Below, piece after piece: positions 8,630 through 15,860 of a stretch of DNA of 17,313 bases. The stretch comes from CAZNLS01 sp964573895 (lineage in GTDB: Bacteria; Acidobacteriota; Aminicenantia; UBA2199). The DNA lies in contig CAZNLS010000054.1 of assembly GCA_964573895.1 (NCBI GenBank), positions 1 to 17,313 of the forward strand, in the 5' to 3' direction. The position numbers and the translations under genes were made by a program. Each line of letters starts with the position of its first letter. The stretch's first letter is position 1. The notes under the pieces were generated by a model that was not told the origin of the DNA, searched no databases, and saw nothing but the letters and a program-made list of their open reading frames with translations.

Positions 8630-10289
8630 ATCTAACCGGTAATATTACTGCTGGAAAAAAGTTTGAATAAGCTTTTAATCTCATTTTAATATTTTCAATT
8701 GATATCGAAGTACCGGAACCTACCGTATCTATAATATAATCAAAAAGACTCTTTTTTGACGGAAGAATTCTAATTCCAAATTTTTCGCCCTTTTTAAAGC
8801 CGGCAAGTTTAGCTGCTAGTTTTATTGATCCGGTCAACCCATTGTATTCATCAATAAGCATGAGTTTTTTAGCACTTACACCTGCCCAAACCCTCCCGCG
8901 GGCAACTTTCTCAACTTCATCAGTCTTCATTTTTCTGCTTTTTGAAGTCTCTTCAATAAAGAAATCATATATGTTTTTCATGATTGACATATACTTTATT
9001 CTCTCTGCCTCTGAAAATTTCCTGTAATCCGAGAACATATCCGCATAAGTTGAGGTTTTTACAACTTCTTTTTTTATCCCTGCTTTTTCATATAATCCTT
9101 TAAGAACAAATTTTCCACCATAAACTCCAATTGAACCGGTTATTGTTTGAGGTAATGCACAAATTTTTGATGAAGAGAGTGATATCATATATCCGCCTGA
9201 TGCTGCAACGGATCCCATTGATATGACCACAGGCTTTTTTTTCATAACAAGCTGTGCTTCATGTCTTATTCTGTCTGATGCAAAGGGTGACCCTCCCGGG
9301 CTGTCCACTCTAAAAACTACTGCCTTTACATGATCATCTTTTGCTGCAGATCTGAGATAAGAAGATATGGTATCCGAACCCATTATCTTACCTCCGAACA
9401 TTGATTTACCCCCACTTGCCCCGGAATGTATCTCACCATCTGCGAAGATAAGAGCAATCTTATTTTTCCCGGTAAATGGTTTTGGTGAAGATGTTGCCAT
9501 GTATGTTGAGAAAAATACTTTTTTTAAATTCGAATTTTCAGTCAGACTGTCTTCATATACAATCCCGTCGATCAACTTTTTTTTAAGGTAAATTTTGTTA
9601 TTTGTCTCAAATTCTTCAATAAGCTGTTTCAACACTTCAGGTTTTATTTTCCTGTTCTTTGAGATTATTTCTATGGAGGAGTTGTAGATATCATCAAGAA
9701 GTGATTTGTAAGATTCCTTATGTGGTGCGTTCATGCTGTTCTTAGTGAACATATTCGGACCGGTTTTATATTCCCCGATGTTGAAAAAATCAGCTTCAAT
9801 TCCCAATTTTGAGAGGGTATTTTTAATGAAAATCGCATGAATTGATAGTCCGTTTAGAAGAAGTCCTCCTCTTTTAAAAGAATATACTTTATCTGCATAT
9901 GAGCCGAGTTGAAGTTCTCTTAAGCCTCCACTCCTGATGAATGCATCAACCTTTTTCCCGCTTTTTTTAAACTCTCTTATCATTCTCCCGATATCATCCA
10001 CAGTTGCAAATCCGGAATAAAGTTCAGAAATATTTAATTGAATTTTTTTTATTCTGGGATCAATTTTTGCTCTCATTATATTGAACCAGATATCTTTTAA
10101 AGTTATTTTTTTTGAAAGAGGGGAGACTTCCGAATTAACAATTTGACCGCCTACCGGAATTACAAGCAGTGAATTTTCCGGGATAAACGGTTCCCTGTTA
10201 ACCTGATAATATATATAACCTCCGATGAGCAGAATGATAATTACAATAATTGACACTATTAGCAAAGCTGTTAGCAAACCTTTTTTCAT
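8616..10289 (-). CDS. sppA: Signal peptide peptidase SppA, 67K type (peptidase S49)
   Basis: A 557-residue membrane-anchored protease that by family cleaves leftover signal peptides after secretion. An N-terminal helix (~5-28) anchors it, with the body expected on the outer face of the inner membrane. It has the double-domain layout of E. coli SppA: an N-terminal half (~40-260) with the likely catalytic Lys175 in GEYKTGPN, and a C-terminal half (~275-530) with the nucleophile Ser364 in GSVAASGGY. DSPGGSPFASDR (329-340) and TGSIGVYGG are also typical. The 189-residue Lys-Ser spacing is close to the 200 of E. coli. The ATG has GGAG five bases upstream (10295-10298), and a good promoter lies at 10370-10398. 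First gene of a two-gene unit with the TsaC gene. Confidence 0.92.
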   Translation of the reverse strand: MKKGLLTALLIVSIIVIIILLIGGYIYYQVNREPFIPENSLLVIPVGGQIVNSEVSPLSKKITLKDIWFNIMRAKIDPRIKKIQLNISELYSGFATVDDIGRMIREFKKSGKKVDAFIRSGGLRELQLGSYADKVYSFKRGGLLLNGLSIHAIFIKNTLSKLGIEADFFNIGEYKTGPNMFTKNSMNAPHKESYKSLLDDIYNSSIEIISKNRKIKPEVLKQLIEEFETNNKIYLKKKLIDGIVYEDSLTENSNLKKVFFSTYMATSSPKPFTGKNKIALIFADGEIHSGASGGKSMFGGKIMGSDTISSYLRSAAKDDHVKAVVFRVDSPGGSPFASDRIRHEAQLVMKKKPVVISMGSVAASGGYMISLSSSKICALPQTITGSIGVYGGKFVLKGLYEKAGIKKEVVKTSTYADMFSDYRKFSEAERIKYMSIMKNIYDFFIEETSKSRKMKTDEVEKVARGRVWAGVSAKKLMLIDEYNGLTGSIKLAAKLAGFKKGEKFGIRILPSKKSLFDYIIDTVGSGTSISIENIKMRLKAYSNFFPAVILPVRFEVR

Positions 10290-10367
10290 AAGAACTCCAA
10301 TATTTTTTTCTAAAAAAATTTATACTCAATTTTGACTAAAAAGTTTATCAAGGTAATGAGTGAAGTA

Positions 10368-10386
10368 CCATTTTAATTCCATTTTA
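10368..10386. repeat. Direct repeat CCATTTTA at 11-bp spacing in the divergent promoter region
   Basis: CCATTTTA occurs at 10368-10375 and again at 10379-10386, start to start 11 bp, about one helical turn. One copy contains the -10 box of the sppA promoter and the other lies in its spacer. Two 8-base copies could be chance in AT-rich DNA, but their placement over a promoter would suit a regulator that binds side by side. Confidence 0.35.
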
Positions 10387-10398
10387 GATCCGTGTCAA
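10370..10398 (-). promoter_or_regulatory. Sigma70-type promoter of sppA-tsaC
   Basis: On the minus strand a perfect TTGACA (10398-10393) is followed after exactly 17 bp by TAAAAT (10375-10370), one mismatch from the -10 consensus. Initiation near 10363 would give a leader of about 74 bases before the sppA ATG. This is the best-scoring promoter seen by eye in the window. A second -10-like TATAAA at 10324-10319 lacks a well-spaced -35. Confidence 0.6.
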
Positions 10399-10431
10399 AC
10401 AGAAATAGTGTTAATTAATTGATTATTTATC

Positions 10432-10460
10432 TTGACAAGAAGGAGGGTTAAAGGTAAATA
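10432..10460 (+). promoter_or_regulatory. Putative promoter of the [2Fe-2S]/FAD protein pair
   Basis: A perfect TTGACA (10432-10437) is followed after 17 bp by TAAATA (10455-10460), a weak -10. A start near 10467 would leave a leader of only about 10 bases, holding AGAGG (10467-10471) five bases before the ATG at 10477. A purine-rich AGGAGGG just downstream of the -35 is too far from the ATG to serve it. The -35 is convincing, the -10 less so. Confidence 0.4.
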
Positions 10461-10476
10461 GTGTTCAGAGGATGCA

Positions 10477-10758
10477 ATGGAAGATCTGAGAATAAAAAAA
10501 ATTGAGAGAATAAAAAAAATTTCTGTTACAGTTAATGGTATTAAGACAACGGCATATCAGGGTGAGTCGCTCCTTGCAGTGCTGGTTGCTTCCGGATTCA
10601 GGTCTATTAAACACAGCCCTGTGATTAATGAGCCCAGGGGAGCTCTCTGCGGAATGGGAGTCTGCTTTGAATGTACCGCTACTGTAGATGGAGAATCAAA
10701 TGTTAGAACATGCATGGTGTATGCAGAGGAAGGAATGGAGATAGAAATTGAAGAATAA
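10477..10758 (+). CDS. Small [2Fe-2S] ferredoxin-like subunit (HcnA / hydroxyproline dehydrogenase gamma type)
   Basis: A 93-residue protein with a plant-type ferredoxin fold. Four cysteines, C58, C63, C66 and C79 (C-x4-C-x2-C-x12-C, seen as CGMGVCFEC and RTC), bind one [2Fe-2S] cluster. VTVNGIKTTAYQGESLLAVL (17-36) is the usual first strand-helix unit of the Fer2_4 family. Relatives are the small electron-transfer subunits of hydrogen cyanide synthase (HcnA), D-hydroxyproline dehydrogenase and opine/octopine oxidases; the substrate cannot be told from this subunit. The ATG has AGAGG five bases upstream. The 3' end overlaps the FAD subunit gene by 11 bp, so the two are translated together and very likely form one complex. 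Confidence 0.88.
   Translation: MEDLRIKKIERIKKISVTVNGIKTTAYQGESLLAVLVASGFRSIKHSPVINEPRGALCGMGVCFECTATVDGESNVRTCMVYAEEGMEIEIEE
10737..10740 (+). promoter_or_regulatory. Shine-Dalgarno supporting a TTG start
   Basis: GGAG lies inside the upstream gene, seven bases before the TTG at 10748. No ATG or GTG precedes the Rossmann motif in that frame, and TTG places FNIIIVGSGFAG at the very N-terminus as in relatives. TTG is therefore the likely start. Confidence 0.6.
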
Positions 10759-12142
10759 AAAATTTAATATAATTATCGTCGGGAGCGGATTTGCCGGAAT
10801 AGTTGCCGCAGGTATTCTTTCAAATAAGGGGCTATCTGTTCTGATTGTGGATGAATATTCAAATCCGGGGGGTCAGCTTCTGCGAAAAATCTCCCAAACT
10901 CTGGGCAAAAACAGGAATTACAGACCCGATTATATAAAGAGATCCGGAAACAGATTTCTGGAAAAACTGAAAGGGAGAGATATTGAGATATTAAATAATT
11001 CGTCAGTTATTGGTATATACGATAACAATGAGATCCTTCTTGAAAGTAAAAATGAGAGGGTAATAAGATTTAACTTTGATCATATTATTTTTGCAACCGG
11101 TGCCCGTGAAAGATTTCTACCCTTCAAAGGCTGGACACTGCCAGGGGTTTTTTCAACAGGAATGGCACAGGTACTAATGAAAAGTTATGGAGTTCTTCCT
11201 GCAAAAAAGCTTTATATTTACGGCTCGGGGCTTTTTCTTTTTTCTGCAGCTTATGAACTTTTAAAAAACGGAGCGGAAGTGGGAGCTTTGTTTGAAATGA
11301 GCGGGATGAGAGATAAGATCAGGCTCTTTCCATCTTTGATTCATGCTCCTTCAAAAGTTGTTGAAGGTGTAAGATATATCAGCAAAATCTTCTTATCAGG
11401 AGTTCCGGTCAGGTATAAGAGGAGGGTTGTTGAGGCCAGGGGAGATGGTACTTTAAAGGAAATTGTTGTTGCAAAGAGTGATAATAGAGGGAAAATTGTC
11501 AGTGGGAGTGAAAAAATTATCAAAACCGATTCACTAGCTATAGGTCATGGATTTTCACCAAATATAGAGCTTCCTTCTCTTGCAGGATGCGAGCTTGAAT
11601 TTCTTCGTGAACTGGGAGGCTGGATCGTCAAAGTGAATAATGAGATGGAGACTAGTATAAAACAAATTTATGCGGCAGGAGAAACAACCGGTATCGGGGG
11701 TGCTTTGAAATCTGTCAATGAAGGAAAGATTGCTGCAAATAGTATTTTAAAAAATTGCGGAATTTTAGATGAATCCATATTCAAAAAGAAGGAAAAGAAA
11801 TTACTCAGAGAACGCCGGCATAACCTGGAATTCGCATATTTGTTTAATTCACTGTACGGGATAAATAAAGGAGATATTGAAATGATCCCGGATGATACTG
11901 TTATCTGCAGGTGTGAAGATGTGAAAATGAGTGATCTGAGGAAAACTATTAAAGAAGGATTCATAACCCCGGGTGCATTAAAAATTTCAGTCAGGGCAGG
12001 GATGGGAAATTGTCAGGGGAGAACGTGCGGACCGTTGATTTATGACCTTTTAAATTTTAGTTCCGGGTGCGAAATCAGGGAACCGTTTTCAACACGCCCT
12101 CCTCTAAAACCGGTAAAAATAGCAAATTTAGCAAAAGAATAA
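10748..12142 (+). CDS. FAD-dependent oxidoreductase with C-terminal BFD-type Cys cluster (HcnB-like)
   Basis: A 464-residue flavoprotein, starting at a TTG. The FAD-binding VGSGFAGIVAAG is at residues 11-22 and ATGARERFLPF at 116-126, followed by GWTLPGVFSTGMAQ (128-141), typical of the HcnB/OoxA/hydroxyproline dehydrogenase alpha family. A second nucleotide-binding loop (YGSGLFLF, 158-165) is degenerate. AAGETTGIGG (309-318) closes the FAD site. The C-terminal BFD-like domain has C387, C389, C422 and C427 (CRCE, then CQGRTC), a probable [2Fe-2S] site, and the family's RPPLKPV tail (450-456). In known complexes this subunit passes electrons between an amino-acid-oxidising FAD subunit and an acceptor. 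That third subunit is not found here; the next gene is an acyl-CoA carboxylase. Substrate unknown. Confidence 0.9.
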   Translation: MKNKKFNIIIVGSGFAGIVAAGILSNKGLSVLIVDEYSNPGGQLLRKISQTLGKNRNYRPDYIKRSGNRFLEKLKGRDIEILNNSSVIGIYDNNEILLESKNERVIRFNFDHIIFATGARERFLPFKGWTLPGVFSTGMAQVLMKSYGVLPAKKLYIYGSGLFLFSAAYELLKNGAEVGALFEMSGMRDKIRLFPSLIHAPSKVVEGVRYISKIFLSGVPVRYKRRVVEARGDGTLKEIVVAKSDNRGKIVSGSEKIIKTDSLAIGHGFSPNIELPSLAGCELEFLRELGGWIVKVNNEMETSIKQIYAAGETTGIGGALKSVNEGKIAANSILKNCGILDESIFKKKEKKLLRERRHNLEFAYLFNSLYGINKGDIEMIPDDTVICRCEDVKMSDLRKTIKEGFITPGALKISVRAGMGNCQGRTCGPLIYDLLNFSSGCEIREPFSTRPPLKPVKIANLAKE

Positions 12143-12177
12143 AAAGATTCAAAGTTTTTGTTTAACCTATAATTAAT

Positions 12178-12206
12178 TTGACAAAAATTGAGCTATTGGA
12201 TATTTT
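12178..12206 (+). promoter_or_regulatory. Promoter of the acyl-CoA carboxylase operon
   Basis: A perfect TTGACA (12178-12183), a 17-bp spacer and TATTTT (12201-12206) lie in the 82-bp gap before the carboxyltransferase gene. Initiation near 12213 gives a leader of about 12 bases that is almost all Shine-Dalgarno (GAGGAG, 12212-12217), seven bases before the ATG. No clear terminator hairpin for the upstream FAD gene is seen in the gap, so read-through is also possible. Confidence 0.55.
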
Positions 12207-12224
12207 TAAGCGAGGAGTCTTACT

Positions 12225-13775
12225 ATGTCGATAGAAAAAAAAATAGAACTGCTTGCTGAGAAGAACCGCCTGGCTGAACTGGGTGGTGGAGGGGACCGGA
12301 TAAAAAAGCAGCATGAAAAAAATAAATTGACTGCAAGAGAGAGGGTTGATTATCTTCTTGATCCGGGGACTTTCAGGGAAATGGATAAACTTGTTCTATC
12401 GGAAAGCAGACGTTTCGGTGTGGACAAAAATAGATTCTATGGTGATGGATTTGTGACCGGGCATGGCCTGTTGAATGGAAGGAAGGTATTTGTCTTTGCC
12501 CAGGATTTTACTGTTTTCGGAGGTTCTCTGTCCGGGACAAATGCGAAGAGAATAGTAAAAATCATGGATATGGCATTAAAGTACGGCAAGCCTCTAATCG
12601 GTCTTAATGATTCGGGCGGTGCAAGAATTCAGGAGGGAGTTGAAAGTCTCGCCGGTTATGCAGATATATTTCTTAGGAATGTCCTCTCATCGGGAGTAAT
12701 TCCCCAAATATCCGCTATTATGGGTCCTTCTGCCGGTGGGGCAGTCTATTCACCTGCTATTACTGATTTTATAGTTATGACCAAAAAGTCATCTTATATG
12801 TTTATTACCGGACCGGATGTTATTAAAACAGTTACTAATGAGGATGTAACCAAGGAAAAGCTGGGAGGAGCAGACACTCATAATTCTGTTTCAGGTGTAG
12901 CCCATTTTGCAGGTGAAAATGATGAAGACACACTTGAGATCATTAAAGAGATCCATGGCTATATTCCTGATAATAATATGGAAGATCCTCCTTACAAAAA
13001 AACGGATGATCCGGTTGACAGAATTGATAAGAGTCTTAATACAATTGTTCCTGATAATCCAAATCTCGGTTATGATATTAAAGATATTATAAAAACTGTT
13101 GTGGATGAAAATTATTTTTTTGAAGTGGCAGAACATTTTGCAAGAAATATTGTGATTGGTTTTGCCCGTTTGGGAGGGAATTCGATCGGGATAGTTGCAA
13201 ATCAGCCAATGTTTCTGGCAGGAGCTCTTGATATAGATGCTTCAGTGAAAGCTGCCAGGTTTGTAAGGTTTTGTGATGCATTCAATGTGCCGTTGATTAT
13301 CTTTGAAGATGTGCCCGGTTTTCTTCCGGGAACAAATCAGGAATTCGGCGGAATAATAAAACATGGTGCCAAACTACTTTATGCTTTTGCCGAAGCTACT
13401 GTTCCAAAAATAACTGTCATTACCAGGAAGGCATATGGCGGAGCTTACTGTGTAATGGGTTCCAAACATATTAGAACAGATATTAATTTTGCCTTCCCGG
13501 GAGCGGAAATTGCAGTTATGGGCCCGAGAGGAGCTGTAGAGATATTGCACCGGAAAGATATTATGCAGTCTGAGGATCCTTCTAAAATTATTAGTGAAAA
13601 GGAAGAGGAATACAGGGATATGCTTGCAAATCCTTATATCGCTGCATCAAAAGGCTATATTGATGAAGTTATTCTTCCTGAAACTTTGAGACCCCGTCTG
13701 GTTAACGGGCTAGAACTTATCAAGGATAAAAAGGATGAGAATCCACCAAAAAAACATGGAAATATCCCTCTTTGA
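12225..13775 (+). CDS. Acyl-CoA carboxylase, carboxyltransferase subunit (PccB-like)
   Basis: A 516-residue protein, the normal PccB length, with two crotonase-fold halves. It moves the carboxyl group from carboxybiotin to an acyl-CoA such as propionyl-CoA, giving methylmalonyl-CoA. N half: SGGARIQEG (130-138) and GPSAGGAVYSP (167-177) form the acyl-CoA oxyanion site. C half: VPGFLPGTNQEFGG (363-376) and RKAYGGAYCVMGSKH (401-415) form the biotin/acyl site. The tail KKHGNIPL is typical of PccB. The position held by Asp in Streptomyces PccB (GGAYDVM), which sets acyl chain preference, is Cys409, so the substrate is uncertain. ATG with GAGGAG seven bases upstream. First gene of a three-gene carboxylase operon. 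Related decarboxylase subunits (MmdA) are less likely because biotin carboxylase follows and no membrane beta subunit is seen. Confidence 0.92.
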   Translation: MSIEKKIELLAEKNRLAELGGGGDRIKKQHEKNKLTARERVDYLLDPGTFREMDKLVLSESRRFGVDKNRFYGDGFVTGHGLLNGRKVFVFAQDFTVFGGSLSGTNAKRIVKIMDMALKYGKPLIGLNDSGGARIQEGVESLAGYADIFLRNVLSSGVIPQISAIMGPSAGGAVYSPAITDFIVMTKKSSYMFITGPDVIKTVTNEDVTKEKLGGADTHNSVSGVAHFAGENDEDTLEIIKEIHGYIPDNNMEDPPYKKTDDPVDRIDKSLNTIVPDNPNLGYDIKDIIKTVVDENYFFEVAEHFARNIVIGFARLGGNSIGIVANQPMFLAGALDIDASVKAARFVRFCDAFNVPLIIFEDVPGFLPGTNQEFGGIIKHGAKLLYAFAEATVPKITVITRKAYGGAYCVMGSKHIRTDINFAFPGAEIAVMGPRGAVEILHRKDIMQSEDPSKIISEKEEEYRDMLANPYIAASKGYIDEVILPETLRPRLVNGLELIKDKKDENPPKKHGNIPL

Positions 13776-13803
13776 CACGGCATCGGGATAGGCGGAGAAA
13801 ATA

Positions 13804-15315
13804 ATGGGAAAAATAAAAAAAGTTTTAATAGCTAACAGAGGTGAAATTGCCGTAAGAATAATCAGGGCGGTACGGGAAATGGGACTGATCCCGGTTTCAG
13901 TTTATTCTGATGCGGATGAAGTTTCACTGGCGGTAAAACTATCTGATGAAGCGTACCATATTGGCCCTTCTCCATCTGCTGAAAGTTATCTTTCAATCGA
14001 CAAGATTATTGATGTTGCAAAAAAAAGTAATTGTGATGCTATCCATCCGGGATATGGCTTTTTGGCGGAGAATGCTAAGTTTGCCGAGAGGATTGCAAAT
14101 GAAGGGTTGATATTCATTGGTCCATCACCCGACGCAATGCTAAAAATGGGTTCAAAAACCCAATCCAGGGAGATAATGAAGAATGCCGGAGTCCCGTTTG
14201 TGCCCGGGACTACTTCTCCTTTAAAAGATTATAGCGAATTAAAGGTAAAAGCCGCGGAAATAGGATTTCCCGTTCTTTTGAAAGCTTCAGCCGGAGGTGG
14301 AGGCAAGGGGATGCGGCTGGTAAATTCTGAGGATGAACTTGAAGAATCTTTTAACCGGGCAAGTTCCGAAGCAGCATCAAGTTTTGGCGATGACAGCATT
14401 TATGTTGAGAAGTATATTGAAGAGCCTCATCATGTTGAGATCCAGATCCTGGCAGATAATCATGGAAATACAGTTTATCTCGGTGAAAGAGAGTGTTCGG
14501 TTCAGAGGAGGTATCAAAAAGTCCTGGAGGAAACCCCATCCCCTTTTATTGATGACAAAACGCGTAAAGAGATGGGAAATATTGCAGTCAGAGCTGCAGA
14601 AGCTGTTAGATATGTAAATGCCGGAACGGTAGAATTTATTGTCGATAAAGATATGAATTTTTATTTTCTTGAAATGAATACCAGATTGCAGGTTGAGCAT
14701 CCGGTGACTGAAATGGTGACAGGTATAGATCTTGTAAAAGAGCAGATCAGAATAGCAAATAGTGAAAAACTCGGATATACCCAGGAAGATATAAAACCGC
14801 GTGGAGTATCTATTGAATGCAGGATATATGCTGAAGATCCATTTAATAATTTTGCTCCATCTCCGGGATTGATTTGTGAATATATTCCTCCTGCAGGCGG
14901 AATTGGAATAAGAGACGATACGGGCGTCTATTCAGGCTATACTGTCCCTATTTTTTACGACCCTATGATCTCGAAACTGATTACATGGGGAAGAAACCGG
15001 AATGAAGCAATTAATCGAATGAAAAGAGCTCTTTTTGAATACAGAATAGCAGGAATTGAAACAAATATTCCATATTTTATTCAGATATTAGACAGTAAAG
15101 AATTCCTGTCCGGAACCTATACAACAAAAATTCTGGATAAGATAGAAACCGGTAAGCAATCTATAATAGAAGATCACAAAGAAGTAGCTCTTCTGGCTGC
15201 AGGTGTGAGAGCCCTCGAATATAACGGGAACAGTGAAAACAATCAGGAAATCAGAAGCGGGCACGGAAACAAATGGAAACTTTTTGGAAGAATGAAAAAC
15301 CTTAGGAGGTTTTAA
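13804..15315 (+). CDS. Biotin carboxylase subunit of acyl-CoA carboxylase (PccA BC part)
   Basis: A 503-residue ATP-grasp enzyme that carboxylates biotin with bicarbonate and ATP. All key residues are present: KVLIANRGEIAVRI (6-19), HPGYGFLAEN (81-90), Lys117, Lys160, the glycine loop GGGGKGM (164-170), EFI with Glu277, LEMNTRLQVEHPVTE (289-303, with Arg294 and Glu298), and Arg340. It is about 50 residues longer than AccC (~450). The extra tail ends in KWKLFGRMKN (490-499), like the start of the BT linker that follows the BC domain in PccA alpha chains. GGAG is six bases before the ATG. The TAA shares its last base with the ATG of the biotin carrier gene (TAATG), so the two look like a split PccA. 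Confidence 0.94.
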   Translation: MGKIKKVLIANRGEIAVRIIRAVREMGLIPVSVYSDADEVSLAVKLSDEAYHIGPSPSAESYLSIDKIIDVAKKSNCDAIHPGYGFLAENAKFAERIANEGLIFIGPSPDAMLKMGSKTQSREIMKNAGVPFVPGTTSPLKDYSELKVKAAEIGFPVLLKASAGGGGKGMRLVNSEDELEESFNRASSEAASSFGDDSIYVEKYIEEPHHVEIQILADNHGNTVYLGERECSVQRRYQKVLEETPSPFIDDKTRKEMGNIAVRAAEAVRYVNAGTVEFIVDKDMNFYFLEMNTRLQVEHPVTEMVTGIDLVKEQIRIANSEKLGYTQEDIKPRGVSIECRIYAEDPFNNFAPSPGLICEYIPPAGGIGIRDDTGVYSGYTVPIFYDPMISKLITWGRNRNEAINRMKRALFEYRIAGIETNIPYFIQILDSKEFLSGTYTTKILDKIETGKQSIIEDHKEVALLAAGVRALEYNGNSENNQEIRSGHGNKWKLFGRMKNLRRF

Positions 15316-15803
15316 TGAAGTTCAACTATGAAATCGACGGAAATAAAACCAGCCTCGATATCTGCAGTCTTAAGAACGGGTTCAAGCTTTCTATAGGATC
15401 AAATGAAAAAGATTTTATTGTTAGAAAAGTAAAAAATAAAAATTATGTGATCATCGGTCAGGACGGAAAAGTATATGATGTTTTTGTTGAAAACAGGGAT
15501 GACGGTAACCTTGTTTTTTTCAAGGGAACAGAATTCAGGGTAAAGGATAGTAATGCCGCCAGAAAAAGAGGTGGATTTGAGATAGAAGGTGAAATAACAA
15601 TTAAATCACCTCTTCCCGGACAAATCAAAAAAATCCTGAGATCGGATGGTGATGAAGTTGAAACCGGAGATAGTATTGTTGTTCTCGAAGCAATGAAAAT
15701 GGAAAATGAGATAAAATCTCCAAAGAGCGGGGTAGTAAAAAAAATTCATGTAGAAGAAAACTCTACTGTAACCGCAGACAGTAACCTTTTCACGATCGAA
15801 TAA
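15315..15803 (+). CDS. Biotin carboxyl carrier subunit with BT-like N-terminal domain
   Basis: A 162-residue protein. The C-terminal ~70 residues are a biotinyl domain: SPLPGQIKKIL, then EAMKMEN, whose Lys128 is the expected biotin site 34 residues from the end, then SPKSGVVKKI. The N-terminal ~85 residues are strand-rich and lie where the BT domain sits in PccA alpha chains, the part that joins biotin carboxylase to carboxyltransferase; this assignment rests on position and pattern. It lacks the Ala/Pro-rich linker of fatty-acid AccB. The ATG overlaps the biotin carboxylase stop, with a strong AGGAGG just upstream (15304-15309). Third and probably last gene of the carboxylase operon. It carries carboxybiotin between the two active sites. 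Confidence 0.92.
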   Translation: MKFNYEIDGNKTSLDICSLKNGFKLSIGSNEKDFIVRKVKNKNYVIIGQDGKVYDVFVENRDDGNLVFFKGTEFRVKDSNAARKRGGFEIEGEITIKSPLPGQIKKILRSDGDEVETGDSIVVLEAMKMENEIKSPKSGVVKKIHVEENSTVTADSNLFTIE

Positions 15804-15824
15804 AAAGTTCTGCAGGCTTTTCGG
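15804..15824 (+). terminator. Weak possible terminator after the carboxylase operon
   Basis: AAAAG at 15804-15808 can pair with CTTTT a few bases on, around a CTGCAG loop, giving only a five-pair, mostly A-T stem. It is poor as an intrinsic terminator and is listed because nothing better separates the carboxylase genes from the glycosyltransferases that follow. Confidence 0.15.
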
Positions 15825-15826
15825 GA

Positions 15827-15855
15827 TTGACCCTTACACTGAATTCTGATAAAAA
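15827..15855 (+). promoter_or_regulatory. Possible promoter of the second glycosyltransferase group
   Basis: TTGACC (15827-15832), a 17-bp spacer and TAAAAA (15850-15855) give a weak sigma70 match. Initiation would fall at about the ATG at 15861, and there is no Shine-Dalgarno there, a layout like that of the kinase gene. Read-through from the carboxylase operon is an alternative. Confidence 0.28.
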
Positions 15856-15860
15856 TGAGT

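Noticed and set aside
10439..10447. AGGAGGG as ribosome site for a GTG start at 10461
   Set aside because: That frame does not encode the conserved [2Fe-2S] protein; the ATG at 10477 has its own AGAGG.
12907..13136. Open frames on both strands inside the carboxyltransferase gene
   Set aside because: They are shadows of a strongly conserved coding frame, with no ribosome site and low-complexity hydrophobic translations.
15300..15320. Sequencing frameshift breaking one PccA gene
   Set aside because: AGGAGG at a proper distance before the second ATG and an exact TAATG overlap favour two real genes; raw reads would be needed to exclude it fully.
12225..15803. Sodium-pumping methylmalonyl-CoA decarboxylase operon
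   Set aside because: An ATP-dependent biotin carboxylase is present, and no membrane beta subunit or small OadG-like subunit is found.
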